From Streptococcus uberis (GTDB lineage Bacteria; Bacillota; Bacilli; Lactobacillales; Streptococcaceae), in contig NZ_LS483397.1 of NCBI RefSeq assembly GCF_900475595.1, forward strand, positions 777,001 to 841,000: DNA of 64,000 nt, given 5' to 3'. The position numbers and the translations under genes are program-made. The notes below the pieces were generated by a model, which saw nothing but the letters and a program-made list of their open reading frames with translations, was not told the origin of the DNA and ran no database searches. Shown in pieces: positions 58,157-64,000 of this stretch (its first letter is position 1; each line of letters starts with the position of its first letter).

Positions 58157-58717
58157 ATGATGGATATCAAAAAAGCAGAAGACGCAATATACCAACTTTT
58201 AGAAGCAATAGGTGAAGATCCCCAGAGAGAAGGCTTACTAGAGACACCAAAGCGAGTTGCCAAAATGTATGAGGAAATGTTCTCAAGCTTAAAGTCAGAT
58301 GCTAAAGAAGCTTTTACAGCAGTATTTACAGAGGCCTACGATGACCTGGTTTTGGTTAAAGATATTCCTTTTTACTCAATGTGTGAACACCATTTAGTTC
58401 CTTTCTATGGTGTAGCTCACATTGCTTATTACCCCCAAAATGGTAAAGTAACGGGATTAAGTAAATTAGCACGAGCAGTAGAAATTGCAAGTAAAAAGCC
58501 TCAATTACAAGAGCGACTTACTAGCCAAATTGCTGATGCCCTAGACCAATCACTTCATCCGCGTGGCGTTTTTGTGATGGTGGAAGCAGAGCATATGTGC
58601 ATGACGATGAGAGGCATAAAAAAACCAGGCAGTAAAACGATGACAACCACGGCCAGAGGCATCTTTACAGAAGAAAAAAAAGAACAAGCCTATGTGCTAT
58701 CATTAATTAAAGATTAG
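58157..58717 (+). CDS. folE: GTP cyclohydrolase I
   Basis: This 186-aa enzyme converts GTP to dihydroneopterin triphosphate, the first folate step. It shows the zinc and active-site motif [37 protein letters not shown] and the late [22 protein letters not shown] precedes the ATG; a second Met directly follows. It is 12 bases before folP. Confidence 0.96.
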   Translation: MMDIKKAEDAIYQLLEAIGEDPQREGLLETPKRVAKMYEEMFSSLKSDAKEAFTAVFTEAYDDLVLVKDIPFYSMCEHHLVPFYGVAHIAYYPQNGKVTGLSKLARAVEIASKKPQLQERLTSQIADALDQSLHPRGVFVMVEAEHMCMTMRGIKKPGSKTMTTTARGIFTEEKKEQAYVLSLIKD

Positions 58718-58728
58718 TAGGTGAATTG

Positions 58729-59529
58729 ATGAAAATTGGTAAATTTAATGTAGAAGGCAATGCTGCCATCATGGGCATTCTCAATGTGACCCCTGATTCA
58801 TTTTCCGATGGTGGTTCTTACACTGAATTGGAAAAAGCATTAGAACAAGTCAGAGTGATGATTGATCAAGGAGCTAAAATTATAGATGTGGGTGGAGAAT
58901 CTACACGCCCAGGCTTTGAATTTGTTCCTGCAAAAGATGAAATTGACCGTATTGTCCCAGTTGTTAAAGCCATCAAGGAACGCTTTAATGTTTTAGTTAG
59001 CATCGATACTTATAAGACAGAAACTGCTCGTGCAGCCCTTGATGCAGGAGCTGATATACTCAATGATGTTTGGGCAGGGCTTTATGATGGGCACATGTTA
59101 GATTTAGCTGCAGAATATCAGGTTCCCATTATTTTGATGCATAACCAAGAAGAGGAAAGATATACAAATGTAGTGGAAGATGTTTGCAAGTTCTTGGAAG
59201 AAAGAGCAGAACAAGCTTTGGCTGCAGGCCTTTCAAAAGAGAATATATGGATAGATCCAGGATTTGGCTTTGCAAAAAACGTTGAACAAAATATTGACTT
59301 GCTTAAGGGTCTAGATCAGGTTTGTCAATTGGGTTATCCAGTCTTATTTGGCATCTCTCGGAAACGCGTTGTTGATGCCTTATTAGGTGGGGGGACTATA
59401 GCCTTAGAAAGGGATAAAGGGACAGCTGCCTTATCAGCATTTGCTATTAACAAAGGCTGTCAGATTGTTCGTGTCCACAATGTTGCTGAAAATAAGGACA
59501 TTGTTACGGTATTAGGTCAATTGAGGTAA
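58729..59529 (+). CDS. folP: Dihydropteroate synthase
   Basis: This 266-aa sulfonamide-target enzyme joins the pterin to p-aminobenzoate. It has MGILNVTPDSFSDGGSY, IIDVGGESTRPGF, VSIDTYKTETARAAL and GISRKRVVDALLG. ATG 58729 is preferred to the adjacent upstream TTG, with AGGTGA as SD. It is 2 bases before folB. Confidence 0.96.
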   Translation: MKIGKFNVEGNAAIMGILNVTPDSFSDGGSYTELEKALEQVRVMIDQGAKIIDVGGESTRPGFEFVPAKDEIDRIVPVVKAIKERFNVLVSIDTYKTETARAALDAGADILNDVWAGLYDGHMLDLAAEYQVPIILMHNQEEERYTNVVEDVCKFLEERAEQALAAGLSKENIWIDPGFGFAKNVEQNIDLLKGLDQVCQLGYPVLFGISRKRVVDALLGGGTIALERDKGTAALSAFAINKGCQIVRVHNVAENKDIVTVLGQLR

Positions 59530-59531
59530 AA

Positions 59532-59891
59532 ATGGATAAAATAGTATTGAATGGTTGTCAATTTTATGGTTATCATGGTGCCTTACCTGAAGAGCAAGTG
59601 ATTGGTCAAATTTTTAAGCTTGATTTGGAATTAGATGTTGATTTAAAAGCGGCTTCTTTATCTGACCAACTCGAAGATACTGTCCATTATGGTCAGGTAT
59701 TTGAAAGAGTTCAAAAGATTGTTGAAACACAACGCTTTGCACTCATCGAACGTCTAGCTGGTTTTATATGTGAAGATCTCTTTGAGTATTTTCCAAGCAT
59801 TAGTGCTATTAAGATTTCTGTTTTGAAGGAAAATCCACCAATTCCAGGTCATTATGATTCTGTGGGTATCGTATTGGAGAGAAAAAGATGA
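59532..59891 (+). CDS. folB: Dihydroneopterin aldolase
   Basis: This 119-aa enzyme makes 6-hydroxymethyl-dihydropterin. It has the signature [17 protein letters not shown] with the active-site Glu, a conserved [14 protein letters not shown] and the catalytic Lys region [18 protein letters not shown]. Its last 4 bases overlap folK. Confidence 0.94.
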   Translation: MDKIVLNGCQFYGYHGALPEEQVIGQIFKLDLELDVDLKAASLSDQLEDTVHYGQVFERVQKIVETQRFALIERLAGFICEDLFEYFPSISAIKISVLKENPPIPGHYDSVGIVLERKR

Positions 59892-60394
59892 CAGCAGTGT
59901 ACCTTAGTTTAGGAAGTAATCTTTTAGACCGTTATCATTTATTGAAGGAAGCCCTTAATCGACTGTCACAATTGCCAGAAACACATTTATTGGCTAAGTC
60001 TTCCATCTATGAGACACCTGCCTGGGGAAATACTAATCAAGGGGATTTTTTAAATATGGCTTGTTATTTAGAAACACGTTTAGAACCTCTCGAATTTCTC
60101 CATTATTGTCAATCCATTGAAACGGATCTTGGCAGAATAAGGCATGAAAAATGGGGCCCAAGAACAATTGATATTGATATCTTATTATTTGGTCACCAAC
60201 ACCTTGATACTGAAGAATTACAACTTCCCCATCCTTTTATGAAAGAAAGAGCTTTTGTTTTACTGCCTTTGCTTGAAATAAATCCAGAACTAACCAGTGA
60301 TGGGAAGAGTGATTTTCTAAAAAACTATTTAAGGAATCTTGATAAACAAGGTATTAAAAAGTATGGTCAAACAGATGAGAAGAACTTTTCATAA
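59888..60394 (+). CDS. folK: HPPK (2-amino-4-hydroxy-6-hydroxymethyldihydropteridine diphosphokinase)
   Basis: This 168-aa enzyme pyrophosphorylates hydroxymethyl-dihydropterin for FolP. It has [26 protein letters not shown], and the family signature [15 protein letters not shown] with metal-binding Asp residues. It is the last gene of the fol operon; a terminator hairpin follows after about 35 bases. Confidence 0.95.
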   Translation: MTAVYLSLGSNLLDRYHLLKEALNRLSQLPETHLLAKSSIYETPAWGNTNQGDFLNMACYLETRLEPLEFLHYCQSIETDLGRIRHEKWGPRTIDIDILLFGHQHLDTEELQLPHPFMKERAFVLLPLLEINPELTSDGKSDFLKNYLRNLDKQGIKKYGQTDEKNFS

Positions 60395-60417
60395 TTATCG
60401 TTATTTTTAACAAAATT

Positions 60418-60426
60418 TGATATAAT
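60418..60426 (+). promoter_or_regulatory. Extended -10 promoter of murB-pot
   Basis: TG-A-TATAAT (hexamer 60421-60426) lies directly before the terminator hairpin that closes the fol operon, so transcription from it would begin at the hairpin base. Confidence 0.55.
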
Positions 60427-60429
60427 AGA

Positions 60430-60452
60430 GTCGGCTTAATGCCGATTTTTTA
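60430..60452 (+). terminator. fol operon terminator overlapping the murB start site
   Basis: TCGGC and GCCGA form a short GC-rich stem with a T tract. It follows rather than precedes the TATAAT, the reverse of the order seen elsewhere in this window. Confidence 0.7.
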
Positions 60453-60485
60453 TTGTAAACAGTATTGATTTGAAAGAAGATTAAG

Positions 60486-61397
60486 ATGATTGAAGAACTT
60501 GCCGGTATTGATATCCGGATTAATGAACCCTTAAAAAAATACACTTATACCAAAGTTGGTGGTCCAGCTGACTACTTGGTATTTCCAAGAAATCGTTTGG
60601 AGTTAACGCGCGTTGTCAAATATGCTAACAATCATAGTATCCCATGGATTGTCTTAGGAAATGCTAGTAATCTGATTGTTAGAGATGGCGGCATCAGAGG
60701 TTTTGTAATCATGTTTAATAAATTGAACATGGTTACAGTTGATGGTTATACCATTGAAGCAGAAGCTGGTGCAAACTTGATTGAGACAACAAAAGTTGCT
60801 AAATTCCATAGCTTGACGGGATTTGAATTTGCCTGTGGCATTCCTGGAAGTGTTGGTGGTGCCATTTTTATGAATGCAGGAGCATACGGTGGCGAAATCG
60901 CAAACATATTTCTGTCCGCAAAAGTTTTAACACCAGAGGGTGATATTAAAACGATGACTGCTAGAGAAATGGCCTTTGGCTACCGTCATTCGGCTATTCA
61001 AAAGTCTGGAGATATTGTTATTTCTGCTAAATTCGCATTGAAGCCAGGTGATTTTGAGCAAATTTCCCAAGAAATGAATCGTTTAAATTACTTAAGACAA
61101 TTGAAACAACCCCTTGAATACCCTTCTTGTGGATCTGTTTTTAAGCGTCCAGAAGGTCATTTCGCAGGTCAGTTGATTATGGAAGCTAACCTAAAAGGGT
61201 ATCGTATTGGAGGCGTTGAAGTTTCTGAAAAACATGCTGGTTTTATGATTAATGTTGATCATGGTACGGCAAAAGACTATGAGCATTTGATTGCCCATGT
61301 CATTGAAACAGTTGAACACAATTCAGGTATTCGCCTGGAAAGGGAAGTGCGTATTATCGGAGAGCAAGAATCTCTCAATCAAAAAGAAAAATCCTAG
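60486..61397 (+). CDS. murB: UDP-N-acetylenolpyruvoylglucosamine reductase
   Basis: This 303-aa FAD enzyme makes UDP-MurNAc for peptidoglycan. It has [56 protein letters not shown] core (visible as [19 protein letters not shown]), YRHSAIQ and the type II ending with [12 protein letters not shown] and the active-site Ser. It is 16 bases upstream of potA, the usual streptococcal murB-potABCD arrangement. Confidence 0.95.
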   Translation: MIEELAGIDIRINEPLKKYTYTKVGGPADYLVFPRNRLELTRVVKYANNHSIPWIVLGNASNLIVRDGGIRGFVIMFNKLNMVTVDGYTIEAEAGANLIETTKVAKFHSLTGFEFACGIPGSVGGAIFMNAGAYGGEIANIFLSAKVLTPEGDIKTMTAREMAFGYRHSAIQKSGDIVISAKFALKPGDFEQISQEMNRLNYLRQLKQPLEYPSCGSVFKRPEGHFAGQLIMEANLKGYRIGGVEVSEKHAGFMINVDHGTAKDYEHLIAHVIETVEHNSGIRLEREVRIIGEQESLNQKEKS

Positions 61398-61413
61398 GGG
61401 AGGAGTAAAACCA

Positions 61414-62568
61414 TTGGCAAATCCTATAATTTCATTTAAAAACGTTTCAAAGGTTTTCGAAGATAGTGGAACAACTGTTCTTAAAAATATCAATTTTGAC
61501 CTTGAAGAAGGTAAGTTTTACACCTTATTAGGTGCTTCAGGTTCAGGAAAATCAACAATATTAAATATTATTGCTGGACTTTTAGACGCGACAAGTGGAG
61601 ATGTCTTTTTGGATGGGAAACGCATTAACGACCTGCCCATTAGTAAGCGTGATGTCCATACAGTATTCCAAAATTATGCTCTCTTCCCACACATGAACGT
61701 TTTTGACAATGTCGCCTTTGCCTTAAAGTTAAAAAAAGTACCAAAAGATGAGATTGCAAAAAGGGTCCAAGAGACCTTAAAAATGGTTCAACTCGAAGGT
61801 TTTGAAAAAAGACCTATTGAAAAGTTATCCGGTGGTCAAAGACAACGTGTTGCTATTGCGCGTGCTATAATCAATCAACCACGTGTTGTCCTACTGGATG
61901 AACCTTTGTCAGCCCTAGACTTAAAATTAAGGACCGAGATGCAATACGAATTGCGCGAATTACAACAGAGGTTGGGCATTACCTTTGTTTTTGTAACGCA
62001 TGATCAAGAAGAAGCACTGGCGATGAGTGATTGGATTTTTGTCATGAATGATGGGGAAATTGTTCAATCCGGTACACCAGTTGATATTTATGATGAACCT
62101 ATTAATCATTTTGTCGCTAACTTTATTGGGGAATCCAATATCATTAACGGTACTATGATTGAAGATTATCTGGTGTCTTTCAATGGTAAAAGTTTTGAAT
62201 CTGTTGACGGGGGAATGAGACCAAATGAGCCGGTAGAGGTTGTCATTCGTCCGGAAGATCTACAGATCACTCTCCCTGAAGAAGGTAAGTTACAAGTTAA
62301 AGTGGACACTCAACTGTTTAGAGGGGTTCACTATGAAATTATTGCTTATGATGAGTTAGGCAATGAATGGATGATTCATTCAACGCGTAAAGCTATTGAA
62401 GGTGAAGTTATAGGTCTTGATTTTTCACCTGAAGATATTCATATTATGCGTTTGAACGAAACAGAAGAAGAATTTGATGCTCGTATTGAAGAATATGTTG
62501 ATCTTGAGGAACAAGAAGAAGGTCTACTCAATGCGATTGAGGAGGAGAGAAATGAAGAAAACCAATAA
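61414..62568 (+). CDS. potA: Spermidine/putrescine ABC transporter ATPase
   Basis: This 384-aa ATPase energises polyamine uptake. It has Walker [16 protein letters not shown]-loop [12 protein letters not shown], signature [15 protein letters not shown], Walker [13 protein letters not shown], switch [12 protein letters not shown], and a C-terminal TOBE domain (about 270-350). The start is TTG 61414, supported by GGGGAGGAG at 61397-61405; no in-frame ATG is suitably placed. An acidic tail ([19 protein letters not shown]) overlaps the potB start. Confidence 0.94.
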   Translation: MANPIISFKNVSKVFEDSGTTVLKNINFDLEEGKFYTLLGASGSGKSTILNIIAGLLDATSGDVFLDGKRINDLPISKRDVHTVFQNYALFPHMNVFDNVAFALKLKKVPKDEIAKRVQETLKMVQLEGFEKRPIEKLSGGQRQRVAIARAIINQPRVVLLDEPLSALDLKLRTEMQYELRELQQRLGITFVFVTHDQEEALAMSDWIFVMNDGEIVQSGTPVDIYDEPINHFVANFIGESNIINGTMIEDYLVSFNGKSFESVDGGMRPNEPVEVVIRPEDLQITLPEEGKLQVKVDTQLFRGVHYEIIAYDELGNEWMIHSTRKAIEGEVIGLDFSPEDIHIMRLNETEEEFDARIEEYVDLEEQEEGLLNAIEEERNEENQ

Positions 62569-63346
62569 GCTTTATTCAATTCCTTATTTTCTTTGGATAG
62601 TGCTTTTTGTATTGGCTCCAGTCGCTCTTCTCATTTACAAATCCTTCTTTGATATTGAAGGTCATCTCACTTTGGCTAACTATCAGACATTTTTTAGCTC
62701 ATGGACCTATTTGAGAATGAGTTTCAATTCCATTTTGTACGCGGGTATTATTACTCTTGTAACCCTATTAATTGCATACCCAGCCGCATACTGTTTGACC
62801 AAATTAAAACATAAACAATTATGGTTGATGCTAATTATTTTGCCAACTTGGGTCAATTTACTTCTTAAAGCTTATGCTTTTATGGGAATTTTTGGACAAC
62901 AAGGTGGTATTAATGCTTTTCTAAGTTTTATAGGTATTGGACCACAACAAATTCTATTTACGGATTTCTCCTTTATTTTTGTAGCATCCTATATTGAATT
63001 ACCCTTCATGATGTTACCTATTTTCAATGCATTAGATGACATTGATCAAAATGTCATAAATGCTAGTCGTGATTTAGGAGCTAGTGAAGTTCAAACCTTT
63101 TCAAAAGTAACCTTTCCCTTATCATTGAGTGGTGTTAGAGCAGGGGTTCAATCTGTCTTTATTCCAAGTTTGAGTCTCTTTATGTTAACCCGTTTAATTG
63201 GTGGGAACCGTGTCATTACACTTGGTACTGCCATTGAGCAACATTTCCTAACAACGCAAAATTGGGGAATGGGGTCAACCATAGGGGTTATCTTAATATT
63301 AACAATGCTCTTTATCATGTGGTTAACAAAGGAGAGAAGAAAATGA
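62552..63346 (+). CDS. potB: Spermidine/putrescine ABC transporter permease PotB
   Basis: This 264-aa permease has six predicted membrane segments and the ATPase-contact EAA loop [20 protein letters not shown]. It begins [19 protein letters not shown] behind GGAGGAGAG. It overlaps potA by 17 nt and potC by 4 nt. Confidence 0.94.
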   Translation: MKKTNKLYSIPYFLWIVLFVLAPVALLIYKSFFDIEGHLTLANYQTFFSSWTYLRMSFNSILYAGIITLVTLLIAYPAAYCLTKLKHKQLWLMLIILPTWVNLLLKAYAFMGIFGQQGGINAFLSFIGIGPQQILFTDFSFIFVASYIELPFMMLPIFNALDDIDQNVINASRDLGASEVQTFSKVTFPLSLSGVRAGVQSVFIPSLSLFMLTRLIGGNRVITLGTAIEQHFLTTQNWGMGSTIGVILILTMLFIMWLTKERRK

Positions 63347-64000
63347 AAAAATTTGCAACTCTTTATTTAACCTTTACCTTTGCTTTGCTTTATATTCCCA
63401 TTTTTTACCTCATTTTTTATTCTTTTAATAAGGGTGGGGATATGAATCAATTTACAGGAATGACGTTTGACCATTACCAGACACTTTTTTCAGATAGTCG
63501 TTTGATGTCCATTTTGCTTCAGACCTTTCTATTAGCCTTCCTAAGTGCCCTATTAGCAACCGTTATTGGTACTTTTGGTGCCATTTATATACATCATGCG
63601 CGTCAAAAATACCAAAATGCTCTTTTATCAACCAATAATGTCCTGATGGTTTCACCAGATGTTATGATTGGAGCTTCCTTTTTAATTTTATTTACGACCT
63701 TAAAATTCAAATTAGGCATGTCATCCGTTTTATTAAGTCATATCGCCTTTTCCATTCCAATTGTGGTTTTGATGGTTTTACCTAGGCTGAAAGAGATGAA
63801 TCAAGATATGATACATGCAGCTTATGATTTAGGTGCAAGTCAGTTCCAAATGATGAAAGAAGTCATGTTACCCTATTTGACACCTGGCATCATTGCAGGT
63901 TATTTCATGGCCTTTACCTATTCTTTGGATGACTTTGCAGTGACTTTCTTCCTAACAGGCAACGGTTTTACGACTCTGTCGGTCGAAATATATTCGCGGG
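63343..64000 (+). CDS. potC: Spermidine/putrescine ABC transporter permease PotC, 5' part
   Basis: The first 219 codons are in the window and the gene runs off its right end. It begins [20 protein letters not shown], has several membrane helices and the EAA motif AAYDLGASQFQMMKEVMLP. It is the partner of PotB; the substrate-binding protein potD is expected downstream, outside the window. Confidence 0.93.
   Translation, partial: MKKFATLYLTFTFALLYIPIFYLIFYSFNKGGDMNQFTGMTFDHYQTLFSDSRLMSILLQTFLLAFLSALLATVIGTFGAIYIHHARQKYQNALLSTNNVLMVSPDVMIGASFLILFTTLKFKLGMSSVLLSHIAFSIPIVVLMVLPRLKEMNQDMIHAAYDLGASQFQMMKEVMLPYLTPGIIAGYFMAFTYSLDDFAVTFFLTGNGFTTLSVEIYSR

Overview
The window is 64 kb of low-GC Firmicute chromosome whose gene content and order are those of a pyogenic-group Streptococcus. 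The supporting blocks are murB-potABC behind a folC-folE-folP-folB-folK cluster, a complete mevalonate pathway, a CtsR-type clpL, a sortase-anchored 5'-nucleotidase and a tagatose-pathway lac operon. A bovine or dairy-associated species such as S. uberis or a close relative is a reasonable inference, but it cannot be proven from this window. No rRNA, tRNA, CRISPR array or insertion sequence was seen.

Layout: (1) 1-3060, fructose PTS operon fruR(partial)-fruK-fruA. (2) 3060-5160, two tandem GH73 glucosaminidase-like genes and a SAP-domain gene that looks leaderless. (3) 5160-10870, a housekeeping run: DUF1149, DegV, dapB, cca, an ABC-F protein and a GNAT acetyltransferase. (4) 10895-14440, a heterodimeric ABC exporter with one degenerate ATP site. 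(5) gdhA, a divergent deformylase-like gene and a large surface 5'-nucleotidase ending in LPTTS. (6) 18.9-25.3 kb, the mevalonate pathway as two convergent operons, mvaK1-mvaD-mvaK2-fni (+) and mvaS-mvaA (-). (7) thyA, dfr, a small membrane protein, clpX, engB, an anchored hypothetical protein, and clpL under a CtsR operator cluster. (8) rplJ-rplL with an L10 autoregulatory leader.

The accessory region is a 15.1-kb island inserted exactly at the 3' end of rplL. It is bounded by near-identical 14-bp att sequences at 33290-33303 and 48406-48419. The original rplJL terminator appears to have been pushed about 15 kb downstream, to just beyond the right att. The ends carry ICE-type genes: a RepA_N-type replication initiator, a 31-aa membrane peptide and an orphan C5-cytosine methyltransferase on the left; a Cro/CI regulator, a DUF3173 excisionase-like protein and a tyrosine integrase on the right. 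In place of a conjugation module the centre holds a full lactose operon, lacR-lacABCD-lacTFEG-(unknown ORF)-lacX. It has its own LacR-like operators, a second promoter and a RAT/terminator antitermination switch ahead of lacT. I read it as a deleted, non-self-conjugative relative of the ICESa2603-type rplL-targeting elements that carries lactose use as cargo.

Beyond the island are a GH4 6-phospho-beta-glucosidase divergent from an RpiR regulator, and a four-domain CoA-(per)sulfide reductase/rhodanese/TusA/DsrE fusion whose promoter spacer contains a CstR-like palindrome. These are followed by a polysaccharide deacetylase, hom-thrB, the folate operon, murB and potABC, the last running off the window. 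Recurrent compact architecture is also visible: several terminators have U-tracts running directly into an extended -10 promoter for the next gene.
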